From: Bacteroidales bacterium
GTDB lineage: Bacteria > Bacteroidota > Bacteroidia > Bacteroidales > Marinilabiliaceae
Length of the DNA stretch: 64,000 nucleotides
NCBI GenBank assembly: GCA_015061285.1
Contig: SUWW01000007.1
Span: 122,007 to 186,006 of the forward strand
Reading direction: 5' to 3'
Position 1 is the first letter of the stretch; each line of letters opens with the position of its first letter. A program made the position numbers and the translations under genes. Shown here piece after piece: positions 22,062 to 32,310 of this stretch. Below the pieces are notes generated by a model that saw only the letters and a list, made by a program, of their open reading frames with translations, had not been told where the DNA came from and made no database searches.

Positions 22062-23147
22062 ATGAAGAATTTAGCTCGTAATATTATCATAGCAGTAGCC
22101 ATCACAATGGTGGCTACTCCTTCTGTGGCTCAAGATGCTTCGTTTTCTCAAACGTACGAAGCTCCGCTTTACCTTAGCCCGTCCTTCACAGGTCTTACTA
22201 ATGGAACGCGTATCGGTGCTAACTATCGTAATCAATGGCCTGGAATAGGTAATGTGTATCAAAACTATTCCATTTTTGCCGACCACTTTTTCGACCAATT
22301 CAATAGCGGACTTGGTGTCTTGTGGTTGTGCGACAATATGGGTAAAGGTTTAGTGGTCGATAACGAATTTGCACTTCTCTATTCTTACGAGGTGCCTATT
22401 AATAGCTATTTATTCCTTCGCCCTGGTATTAGCTTCAAGTTTGGTGAACGCAAGATCGACCGCTCTAAAATGGTGTCGTATACCGACATCACTGCCGATG
22501 GACAATATCAACCTGGTGGAAGCTCAATTGATATTGAAAACACCAGAGCTGCGCGTTTCGATGCTGGTGCTTCTATAATGGCTTATAACGAGGATTTCTG
22601 GTTCGGCTTGGCCTTCGATCATCTTGTCCAACCCGATGTGTCGTTTACTGACCAAAAGAATGAACTCGGTATTAAGTTCACTGCCTATGCTGGCTATAAA
22701 CTTACTTACGAACCTTCCTATCGTGGCTCTGAACCTAAAACGGTAACGTTTGGCGTAAACTACAAACATCAATATTCTTTCAACCAACTTGAAATTGGAG
22801 CATATTGGTATTACAATCCTATTGAACTCGGACTTATGTATCGAGGCCTCTTCTTTCAAGCTTCGCAAGAGATTAGCAATGTTGATGCTGTGGTGCCAAG
22901 CATTGGTATAAATGTATTCTCTTTCCGTTTAGGATATAGCTACGACATTTCGGTGTCGGAACTTAGCGGATTTGGTAAGGGTGCTCACGAAGTGTCGCTC
23001 ATCTATCGCATTATACCTGATAATGTCCGTCACAAGAGCTATAAGATGAAACCTGTGCCTTGCTCTGAGCCTATTATGGGTTATAGCTATTCGGGCAAGG
23101 GTATGCAGCACCGAAAGACCTACAAACGCAGGTTCTTCCGTCATTAG
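22062..23147 (+). CDS. PorP/SprF family type IX secretion system membrane protein
   Basis: A 361-residue protein with an N-terminal signal peptide ending near A-Q at residue 24. The region after it has the family's typical start: a PSF.G...G.R...NYR.QWP block at about residues 39-60, followed by alternating hydrophobic strands that suggest an outer-membrane beta-barrel. PorP/SprF proteins associate with T9SS, and in Flavobacterium an SprF-like protein is needed for secretion and surface attachment of its type B client. The ATG lies 9 bp after the stop of the giant adhesin gene, so the two are almost certainly co-transcribed as client and partner. The C-terminal 30 residues are basic. No core T9SS gene (sov/sprA, porV, gldK-N) is visible in the window. 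Confidence 0.9.
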   Translation: MKNLARNIIIAVAITMVATPSVAQDASFSQTYEAPLYLSPSFTGLTNGTRIGANYRNQWPGIGNVYQNYSIFADHFFDQFNSGLGVLWLCDNMGKGLVVDNEFALLYSYEVPINSYLFLRPGISFKFGERKIDRSKMVSYTDITADGQYQPGGSSIDIENTRAARFDAGASIMAYNEDFWFGLAFDHLVQPDVSFTDQKNELGIKFTAYAGYKLTYEPSYRGSEPKTVTFGVNYKHQYSFNQLEIGAYWYYNPIELGLMYRGLFFQASQEISNVDAVVPSIGINVFSFRLGYSYDISVSELSGFGKGAHEVSLIYRIIPDNVRHKSYKMKPVPCSEPIMGYSYSGKGMQHRKTYKRRFFRH

Positions 23148-23173
23148 CCGTTTGATAGATAATGATAAACGAC

Positions 23174-23204
23174 AAAGGGTCGTCACTCTGAGTGGCGGCC
23201 CTTT
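23174..23204 (+). terminator. Rho-independent terminator after the adhesin/sprF operon
   Basis: A 13-bp stem (arms 23174-23186 and 23192-23204, with G-U pairs) has a 5-nt loop and is followed by a short T-rich run. It starts 27 bp after the porP/sprF stop. The opposite strand has no T-run after the stem, so it serves the + strand. Confidence 0.75.
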
Positions 23205-23240
23205 ATTGTTGCTTGGGGTTATGTCGTTGTTCTTTTAGAA

Positions 23241-26024
23241 TTAGTTTTTCTGCTTATAGTCCGAGATGTTATGTACACCTTTTATCTCGCGTTCGTTGGC
23301 TTGTGTATGAAATAAGTCGACTACATCTTTCCACGTCATTGGCGATGATGATGCTTGTATGTTTTTGCTCTTAGCATAACGTTCTATTGCGCGTATATAC
23401 TGACGACCTTCTGGTGTGGCACTTATGGCTTTGAAGTCGGTGGTGCAAACAATCAGATGGCCGAGTCCAACATCTATTTTGAATAGAATGCCAAGCTTGT
23501 GGTTGCGTTCAATGTTATCGATAGCCCACACAATGGGCGAAATTTGTAGCGCACTATCGAGTATCATTGGTCGACTATTTTTAGCTATAATCCACCATTG
23601 CCAATCGGAATGATTGTCGGTAGGGAAATTCTTGAAGAATCCTCGCGCACTTGACGATGGCAAAAGCCCCAATGTCCCAGGCGAGATGGGGCGATTGTTG
23701 TTTTCGCTTATAGTCTTAAACATAGCATAGTTCCAATAGTCAGGCGTGAACATTCCGCCAACGCTAATATCTTCTATGTCGTTGTGCGACGGTGTGAATA
23801 TCACGCAAGCTCCGCTGTCGAGAAGTGTTTCAACTTCGGCGTTGAGATGCGAGAATGTGCGCGGCATCTCAAATTTTTCGTTTTCATATACCCAAAAATG
23901 GTAGTAGTTGCTTGCTGCGTATTTGTTGAGTTTCATGCTGAGTGTCAGCTTCGAGGGCGCTTCTACATTGTTTGTAGGTATAGATATGTGTCCCACGGTG
24001 CCCACACTGCCTTGCTTCATGCTTGCGGCTATGCTGCCATTGGCTACGTTGTAGCCATGCTCGTCGGTCACATTCCAGATAAGAGGCTCGTCGATGATGT
24101 CGTCTTCGGTATAGTTGCTTATGAGTATATCTACGTTTATTGGCTCATTTTGATCGTAGGTCATTTTGTCTGTTTGGGCGAGTGGCACCACTGGCGCGCA
24201 GAATGGTAGCTTTTGGTCGTAGTAGTGCTCAAAGAATTTTTTGGGAAGCATCAAAGCATCGTAAAAGCCAACGAGTGCAGAACCTTGACCTGGATAATCT
24301 TTTATGTCGAGCATCTGAAACCCGCCAAATTCTGGAGTGCGTAGACACATTTCTATGTCGGCTTTGTAGCACTCATAGGCTAAACAACCACTTGCATAAT
24401 GAAATGGCAACTCCAATTCGCCAAGTTTTGCATTTACAAGTCGTTGGTGGAATATTTTCAGATTGTTGGGGGCAAGCACACAGTCGTCGTAGGCATGTTC
24501 GTCATACGTAGGATAAATCTGAAATTGACCGCTTTCGTGACTTACCACGGGAACTGTGCAATTACTGATGGCCTCGCTATAGTTGCGCGACAAAGTGGGG
24601 TAGAGCGCATTTAGAATGCCACCATCATTGGCGTCGGCAAACGAAAACGATGAGCGCACGTGTGTGTTGAAACCATCTTTCTCTTCGGCTCCCACTCGAC
24701 ATGTAACGAAGAAATCTTCGCCTTCGGCTTGTCCTGACCAACCGAGGTTGTTGTTCGAACCATAAGCATATATATGTCTATTGTCTATCTTGCGAAAAGC
24801 TTCACACCATTCGCGTAGAAGACCAATATCGCCGCAAAGTTCGTTGCCGCAAGCCATCATCACAAACGAAGGGTGATTTCCATACGTACGTAGAATCTCC
24901 TTAGCATCGTCGACCATAAGTTCGTTTAGCGCACTCTTGCTGCGGCTTATCTCGCCCCAAAATGGTAGCTCGGGTTGTAAGTATACCCCAAGTTCATCAG
25001 CTGCACAGAATGCGGCTTCGGGTGGTGTGTATGAATGAAAACGAAAATGGTTAATCCCAATCGATTTTGCTTTGCGGAAGAGTGAACGCCAGCTATCTAT
25101 ATCGGTGGGTGGCACGGCTGTACGAGGAAAAACACACGCGTCGTGAGTGCCACGCAAGAAGGTCTTTTTGTTGTTTATGACAAACTGACGCCCCTCTGTT
25201 GTAAAATGTCTCATGCCGAATTGAACTCTGTGATAGTGAATTCCTTCCGTACATTGCAAGGCAATGTTGAATGTGTATAGTTCGGGGTGAAATTCGCTCC
25301 ATAGTTTGGCGTTGGGTATTTTCAATGTCAGCTCCAATGTGTCGCCGCTCTCAACTGTTGAGCAAATGGAGTTGCTTATGTTAGTGCCGTCGATGTTGCC
25401 CGATAGCTTTATTTTCCCAGCTTTTGATATTGTCACACGTGCTGTTACTTCTTCGCTGTCGATGTTGGTAAATAGTTGGCAATCTGTTATGTATGTGTTA
25501 GGCTTGCTCGTTATCTCCATACGACCAATGATGCCGTTCCAATTGGTTTGTGTAGACTCTCCGTAGGCGTGCGATCCTTTTATGTCGTCTAATATAGCAT
25601 CACCATTGTTTACTATTATTTCTAAGTTGTGTAATCCAGTTTTTATGTTGCTTATGTCGTAAATATGAGGCGTTTGCATATTATAGCATCTGCCTATGGT
25701 GTCGCCATCGATGATAAGAGTTGTAGGCTTGGTGCGCTCAAGGAAAAGTTCTATGTGCCTTCCTGCCCAATTTGCAGGAATGTCAATGGTGCGGCTATAG
25801 CTTAGTGCTCCTTCATATACATATTTGCGCGATAGACCTGTAGTTACGCTTAAGTTGGTGTTTTTTGTGCCAACGGCGGCGAGGTCGGTTGTGCCTGGTA
25901 GATTTACTGCTCCGAGTTCTGTTTGCCATTCGCCGCTAAGGTCGATTGTGTCGTTTTCTTGTACATTGCACGATGGTGCTAATAATGCACTAAATAACAA
26001 TGCTGAGATGAGAATGTGTTTCAT
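23241..26024 (-). CDS. Glycoside hydrolase family 2 beta-glycosidase, lipoprotein
   Basis: A 927-residue exported enzyme. The N-terminus has a lipoprotein signal with acceptor Cys19 (LAPSC). A GH2 sugar-binding domain (about residues 30-170) and an Ig-like domain (about 180-275) precede a TIM barrel. The barrel holds the acid/base Glu395 in a C-G-N-E-L context and the likely nucleophile Glu497 in S-H-E-S-G-Q. GH2 enzymes release beta-linked galactose, glucuronic acid, mannose or related sugars; the HESGQ context recalls Bacteroidota beta-glucuronidase/galactosidase-like members, but the substrate cannot be read from sequence. After about residue 640 there is a further Ig-like segment and a C-terminal region I do not recognise. 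The lipobox suggests it is held in the periplasm or on the cell surface. No SusC/SusD pair is adjacent. Confidence 0.87.
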   Translation of the reverse strand: MKHILISALLFSALLAPSCNVQENDTIDLSGEWQTELGAVNLPGTTDLAAVGTKNTNLSVTTGLSRKYVYEGALSYSRTIDIPANWAGRHIELFLERTKPTTLIIDGDTIGRCYNMQTPHIYDISNIKTGLHNLEIIVNNGDAILDDIKGSHAYGESTQTNWNGIIGRMEITSKPNTYITDCQLFTNIDSEEVTARVTISKAGKIKLSGNIDGTNISNSICSTVESGDTLELTLKIPNAKLWSEFHPELYTFNIALQCTEGIHYHRVQFGMRHFTTEGRQFVINNKKTFLRGTHDACVFPRTAVPPTDIDSWRSLFRKAKSIGINHFRFHSYTPPEAAFCAADELGVYLQPELPFWGEISRSKSALNELMVDDAKEILRTYGNHPSFVMMACGNELCGDIGLLREWCEAFRKIDNRHIYAYGSNNNLGWSGQAEGEDFFVTCRVGAEEKDGFNTHVRSSFSFADANDGGILNALYPTLSRNYSEAISNCTVPVVSHESGQFQIYPTYDEHAYDDCVLAPNNLKIFHQRLVNAKLGELELPFHYASGCLAYECYKADIEMCLRTPEFGGFQMLDIKDYPGQGSALVGFYDALMLPKKFFEHYYDQKLPFCAPVVPLAQTDKMTYDQNEPINVDILISNYTEDDIIDEPLIWNVTDEHGYNVANGSIAASMKQGSVGTVGHISIPTNNVEAPSKLTLSMKLNKYAASNYYHFWVYENEKFEMPRTFSHLNAEVETLLDSGACVIFTPSHNDIEDISVGGMFTPDYWNYAMFKTISENNNRPISPGTLGLLPSSSARGFFKNFPTDNHSDWQWWIIAKNSRPMILDSALQISPIVWAIDNIERNHKLGILFKIDVGLGHLIVCTTDFKAISATPEGRQYIRAIERYAKSKNIQASSSPMTWKDVVDLFHTQANEREIKGVHNISDYKQKN

Positions 26025-26157
26025 AGATTGATTGCTTTTGCCAACGAAAGGTAGTAATAAGTTGTAAGTTAGAAAGTACTTAGCTCTAAGTTAATGTGCG
26101 TTAAGTGTAAAGTAGATAAATATTTAGCTCCGTTGCCAGATTATAAACAATAAAAAA

Positions 26158-26201
26158 CACCTCTACCATCAAGCGTAGTTGTAGGCCTAAAGGTAGAGGT
26201 G
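26158..26201 (-). terminator. Rho-independent terminator for the PD40 lipoprotein transcript
   Basis: Perfect 10-bp arms at 26158-26167 and 26192-26201 with a 24-nt loop. On the - strand the stem is followed by T6. It sits 17 bp past the end of the gene that stops at 26219. Confidence 0.8.
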
Positions 26202-26218
26202 TGGCTCGTTTTGCAATA

Positions 26219-27724
26219 TTAATTTCTCCTCACTCCCACTTGTATTCGTGGCGCGTTGTATATCTCGCGAGCAAAGGCTCTTATGTCGAGCTCGACTCTC
26301 TTCGATGTGAAATCGGGCACATTGTACGAGAAGAAGTTGTTGGCGTAGAACTCTTTTGGGTTTTCTTGCGGCAGCAGAAATGGCTTTGTGGCATTCCCAT
26401 TTTTATCGATATGCGCTATGTATAGCAAGTTGTTTGTTTCATCTAAACGCCTGCTGTTGAAAACAAACCAACGCGAGTTTTGCGAGAAGTTGTGAAACGT
26501 ATCAGCGCAGTCGGAATTTACTTCAGCAAGAGGGCGAATGCTATTGTCGGTGAGGTCCATTATGTATAAATCGGCCTCTTTATGATGTATAGGAAACACG
26601 CTATAGTCGGCCATGCAAAACATAAGGAATCGACCATCGTAGGAAGGCCGAGGGTGTGTGATGCTTTTGTGTGCAATTTCAGCATTGATGAGTGTGTCGG
26701 CGTGGTTGCCAATCTTTCCACGTTGCGCGTCGAAGTCGATAGAGAGCAGGCTATAGCGCATCTCGTTCATTCTGTTTTCCATTATGTATGGCTTCGATGA
26801 GCAGTAGTAAATCTTCTTGCCGTCTGCCGAAAACACAGGATAGCTTTCAAAATCGGATGTCATAAGTATGTCCGATAAAATGAGTTGGTTTTTCTCGACG
26901 TCCAAAATCAAAGCGTCGGAGGCTTTGTCGAATACCTCAATGTGTTTTGAGGTGTCTTCGAAGAATGTTTGATGTATAAGGTTTAGTGAATATGCTATGT
27001 ATTTGCCGCTTGGGTGCCAATATGCATACATACAATTGGCTATGGTGGAGTCGGTGGCAGTTTGAAGCAACTTCCGATGCCCATTCTGCTGAATGAGTGT
27101 TGCCGAATGACGACCGCGTATATGTAGTTGAAATTGGTCAGGATTGGTGCGATTCGGCACGTGGCAATTCATACATTCTCCCTGAATTGCCATACCATCA
27201 ACAATAGTCTCTTGCTTGAATGTATGTATGTCTCGTTGAAATATGCCTATATGAGCAAAAGTTTCGTAGCCAGGCGGAATGAGACGATATGTTAGACCAT
27301 AGTCGTTGAGCGAATCGGCGCTGATAAATATGTCGAAGTCGCGGTATTTCTTCCATTGCGAACCGCTTTTGGCAGAAACAGAAATGGTTAGCTTGCTGCC
27401 TCGGTTTTTCTCTGTTATGGCGTGCCACTCATCGATGTCGAAATTGGCAAACTGACCTGCTGCGTGAATCTGCGAACCATCGGTTCCGATCACATCTACC
27501 CACACTTTTTCGGCATTTTCTACATTGAAATTCAGCGGAGCAATACCAGCAGGTATTGTCACACCACAATAGTCGGGGAAGATGTCGGGCAAAGCGTCAA
27601 CGTTTGCTACGTTTTTGGGCATCTCGGTACAGGCTGCAACGAGTGCGCACGTACATATAGCACACAGATGGCGCAGATTGAACCGATTTGCACAGATTTT
27701 TGAGACTATATATTTGGTTGGCAT
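26219..27724 (-). CDS. PD40/TolB-like beta-propeller lipoprotein with one CxxCH heme motif
   Basis: I place the start at ATG 27724 (501 residues); a TTG at 27733 also lies in frame but falls inside a repeat. A lipoprotein signal ends at Cys32 (LVAAC). Residues 184-188 read C-M-N-C-H, the signature for covalent heme c attachment. Downstream, about residues 200-440 contain PD40/WD40-like blades ending in motifs such as S.DGK.IYY, S.DGRFLMF and S...R.FVFNS. Related Bacteroidota proteins are annotated as TolB-like or PD40 proteins of unknown role. A single heme plus a propeller would fit a periplasmic or surface redox-sensing or binding protein, but that is inference. The gene follows the DUF6057-type gene by only 12 bp, so they are probably co-transcribed. 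Oddly, part of the signal peptide is encoded by a dispersed repeat (27662-27703). Confidence 0.78.
   Translation of the reverse strand: MPTKYIVSKICANRFNLRHLCAICTCALVAACTEMPKNVANVDALPDIFPDYCGVTIPAGIAPLNFNVENAEKVWVDVIGTDGSQIHAAGQFANFDIDEWHAITEKNRGSKLTISVSAKSGSQWKKYRDFDIFISADSLNDYGLTYRLIPPGYETFAHIGIFQRDIHTFKQETIVDGMAIQGECMNCHVPNRTNPDQFQLHIRGRHSATLIQQNGHRKLLQTATDSTIANCMYAYWHPSGKYIAYSLNLIHQTFFEDTSKHIEVFDKASDALILDVEKNQLILSDILMTSDFESYPVFSADGKKIYYCSSKPYIMENRMNEMRYSLLSIDFDAQRGKIGNHADTLINAEIAHKSITHPRPSYDGRFLMFCMADYSVFPIHHKEADLYIMDLTDNSIRPLAEVNSDCADTFHNFSQNSRWFVFNSRRLDETNNLLYIAHIDKNGNATKPFLLPQENPKEFYANNFFSYNVPDFTSKRVELDIRAFAREIYNAPRIQVGVRRN
27662..27703 (-). repeat. Dispersed CATCTGTG/AATCTGTG-type repeat inside a coding region
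   Basis: Read on the - strand this stretch is a chain of A-A-A-T-C-T-G-T-G-like units, closely resembling the repeats at 35485-35513 and 46569-46614. Here it is translated, and encodes about residues 8-23 of the PD40 lipoprotein signal peptide. Confidence 0.6.
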
Positions 27725-27742
27725 AATTTTCAATTTTCAATT
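27725..27742 (-). repeat. AATTGAAAATTG-type spacer repeat
   Basis: On the - strand an AATTGAAA unit is repeated and runs straight into the ATG of the PD40 gene. The TGA stop of the upstream DUF6057-type gene is formed by the first unit. The same sequence type fills 61042-61100. Confidence 0.7.
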
Positions 27743-29467
27743 CATAACAATGTATTTCCAAAAACTATTGGCAAACCTACCTCTTTCGAGAGCTTTCGGA
27801 TTGAGCAGATATGTATAATTGAAGTCTTTGAGTTCTTTTCTGGTCTGCTCCGAGATGAAGTCGGGCATATTTTCAATTTTATATCCATTCTGGTAGCATA
27901 CCCAAGCATAGGCTTGCTGATAGATAAGCGGCAAGTTGGCTTTGCCATAAGCCTTAGTGTAGTATGGCATATATGCGATAAAGCTTTTCAAATCCCTATT
28001 TACAAGGCATATACACAATGCGTAGTCGATGGCCATTTTATTGTCTGGGCAGTTCTCGAACAGAGCCATCATCATGTGGTCCATCTCGGTGAAAGTGTAA
28101 TTGTACTCGTTTCTTAGTCGCATACGGTCAATACGAGCCCAATCGTCATTTTCATGCATACGCGTCTTGTCGCCCATGCGTTCTTCGGCCTGTAGAGCCC
28201 AAGCGCGGTAGAATAGCGTTTGCTTGAGTTTCGTGAGGTAGCGTTGGGCTACGTCGTAGCGTTGGTTAAGTATGTATGCTTCGGCTATTCGTTTGTAAAA
28301 TCGGCCGCTATTTTTGCATGTGAGTATGCCCGACTGCATATCGAAATTGTATCGCAAAACGGAATTTATCAGACCTAAATAGTAGCACGCTTCTGCCGTA
28401 GGACCGCACGAGAACGAGTTGTATTCAAATTTCGTTAGAAAGCCACCATTGCCCGTTTGGTTGTATTCAAACAATCGGTCGGGTAGCTGGTTCGTCATAG
28501 CCAAAGCGAGGTTGATGCCTGTGGCCGCAAAGTCCGATGGCTGTTTCACCTTTTTAGCGAAGTCGAGTAGTTCTTCCCATTTTTGAGCTCGTGTCAAGTA
28601 GTCTATTTTTATGAATGAATACTTGAAAGCGTCATATCCCACCAACGATGTATATACTATTATGCCAATGCAAACAGCAGCCGAAGCGTAGAAAGCTGCA
28701 ACTGCTTTTATTTTGGTGGTTATGTAGGCAAGTAGCGGCATAACTATTATAGTTATAGTTATCAAGTGTTGCCAAAATGGGATTGTCATGCGCTCGTAGT
28801 AGTAGCCAATGCCGCAAAAAATGTCTATCAGCGGATAGTTTCTTGTTATTACGTATGCAACGAAAAATTGAATGCCTATGCAGTAGAGCGCTTCTGCTAC
28901 GAGCATTCCGAATGCTTTTAGCTTGTCGACGCTATTTTTTATGTGTACGATACCTATCGTAATTATGTATATCCATACGCAATATCCTATCAGCCAATAT
29001 ATTATCGGGATGAGCGCCAGTTTTATGTATATCTGTTTTCGCCCTTTTGCTTTGAGAAATATGTATGTGGCAACGAGCGACAGTAATATTGCTGTTGGAA
29101 AGGTAAAAAGCATCTTCTCGTCGCCCGAATATGCCCAAATAAGTGCCGATGGCAAGTAAAAAAGTGGTTCTGGTGCTGATATTTCGAATCCTTTTTGCAC
29201 GATTTCTTTAGTCAGCAGACCAATGCCACAAAGCACTCCAGCCACAACAATGGCACCGAGATATGTATTGTAGAAAAACTGCACCAAAAATTCCGATGCA
29301 TACACTGCCATGCCTCCTGGCAACGACAAGTGCTCTATTAAGTAATCAAACGAAAACTGAAATAGCTGATATTGCTCGTGATAGTTGAGCCATTCGGGGC
29401 GAAAGAAAATCCAAAATAGTAATGCTGTGACTACAAAAATCAAGGAGAATAAGCGTTTTCTTATCAT
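27737..29467 (-). CDS. DUF6057-type polytopic inner-membrane protein
   Basis: A 576-residue protein. About the first 290 residues contain roughly eight to ten hydrophobic segments. The second half (about 300-576) is soluble and rich in helical pairs with Ala/Tyr spacing, resembling tetratricopeptide-type solenoids ('RYDVAQRYL' near residue 410). Length, N-terminal W-F-F-R-P-E motif and layout match the Bacteroidota family annotated as DUF6057, whose function is unknown. It is probably in an operon with the downstream PD40/CxxCH lipoprotein (12-bp gap); the two could form a membrane-periplasm unit. The ATG at 29467 directly precedes the first membrane segment and is the natural start. Confidence 0.75.
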   Translation of the reverse strand: MIRKRLFSLIFVVTALLFWIFFRPEWLNYHEQYQLFQFSFDYLIEHLSLPGGMAVYASEFLVQFFYNTYLGAIVVAGVLCGIGLLTKEIVQKGFEISAPEPLFYLPSALIWAYSGDEKMLFTFPTAILLSLVATYIFLKAKGRKQIYIKLALIPIIYWLIGYCVWIYIITIGIVHIKNSVDKLKAFGMLVAEALYCIGIQFFVAYVITRNYPLIDIFCGIGYYYERMTIPFWQHLITITIIVMPLLAYITTKIKAVAAFYASAAVCIGIIVYTSLVGYDAFKYSFIKIDYLTRAQKWEELLDFAKKVKQPSDFAATGINLALAMTNQLPDRLFEYNQTGNGGFLTKFEYNSFSCGPTAEACYYLGLINSVLRYNFDMQSGILTCKNSGRFYKRIAEAYILNQRYDVAQRYLTKLKQTLFYRAWALQAEERMGDKTRMHENDDWARIDRMRLRNEYNYTFTEMDHMMMALFENCPDNKMAIDYALCICLVNRDLKSFIAYMPYYTKAYGKANLPLIYQQAYAWVCYQNGYKIENMPDFISEQTRKELKDFNYTYLLNPKALERGRFANSFWKYIVMN

Positions 29468-29490
29468 ATTGTTATGTAGATACTTTTTGC

Positions 29491-29889
29491 TTATGGGTTG
29501 TTATTCAAATTCTTGTAAGTGAACTTGTTGGGGCTTTCTCCATTACGGTAGATGTAGATAGTCCCCCAATCGCTATGCACTGCGCTGTCGCCAATGTTAA
29601 CGTAATCTATAAGTTTTGTGTTCTCTCCATCTATTTCTGCATAGAACGAATTGACAATTAAGACGCTATGATTGTCGAGTTTGATCTTTTGATAACACAC
29701 TTTCCCCTGTAATGATGTGGCAGTCTCGAACGAAACAACTTTAGCAGAATAGGGCACAAACTTGTCATGAGCTGAATGTCTGGTGCTAAACGATGTCGCT
29801 ATTATATATACAGCGACCAATGACAAGATTATGTATCCCAACTTTTTTATAGTAGGATAATTTCTGCTCAGATAAGCATTGGTGTTCAT
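29491..29889 (-). CDS. Small membrane-anchored protein of unknown function
   Basis: I assign 132 residues starting at ATG 29889, not the longer in-frame option beginning at 30000. The longer version would put a terminator hairpin and a promoter inside the coding sequence and adds residues without character. The protein has a basic N-terminus, one hydrophobic segment (about residues 16-32) and an exposed, beta-rich domain of about 95 residues containing a G-K-V-C-Y motif. No family was recognised. A well-formed promoter lies at 29923-29955. It lies 23 bp upstream of the DUF6057-type gene and may be co-transcribed with it. Confidence 0.6.
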   Translation of the reverse strand: MNTNAYLSRNYPTIKKLGYIILSLVAVYIIATSFSTRHSAHDKFVPYSAKVVSFETATSLQGKVCYQKIKLDNHSVLIVNSFYAEIDGENTKLIDYVNIGDSAVHSDWGTIYIYRNGESPNKFTYKNLNNNP

Positions 29890-29922
29890 AATGATAGTGT
29901 TCAGAATCGTTTGTGAATGCCC

Positions 29923-29955
29923 CAAATATATAGAGATTTTGACGTTTCTGCCAAA
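29923..29955 (-). promoter_or_regulatory. Bacteroidota-type promoter for the small membrane protein gene
   Basis: On the - strand a TTTG element (29952-29955) is followed after exactly 21 bp by TATATTTG (29923-29930), a full match to the TAnnTTTG form of the -7 box. Transcription would start near 29917-29920, leaving a leader of about 30 nt to ATG 29889. Confidence 0.75.
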
Positions 29956-29957
29956 AG

Positions 29958-29995
29958 ACACGAAAACACAGATTGTTAAATCCGTGTTTTCGTGT
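29958..29995 (-). terminator. Terminator after the GH10-CE1 gene
   Basis: A 17-bp stem (arms 29958-29974 and 29979-29995, one wobble pair on the - strand) closes a 4-nt loop and is followed by CTTTTG. It lies just downstream of the xylanase/esterase stop. The T-run contains the -33 TTTG of the next promoter. The sequence belongs to the dispersed CGTGTTTTCGTG repeat type. Confidence 0.72.
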
Positions 29996-30021
29996 GACAA
30001 ATAATTCCGTGTATATCAATT

Positions 30022-32241
<2,220 letters not shown>

Positions 32242-32310
32242 TGGTACATTTTTCAACTATTGTTAACAATTGTTTTCTCTTTTGCTATTCTGATGCTCAA
32301 ATGTCGTTTT

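Noticed and set aside
29890..30000. Longer N-terminus for the small membrane protein (start at 30000)
   Set aside because: It would cover a promoter and a terminator hairpin, and would place the signal anchor internally.
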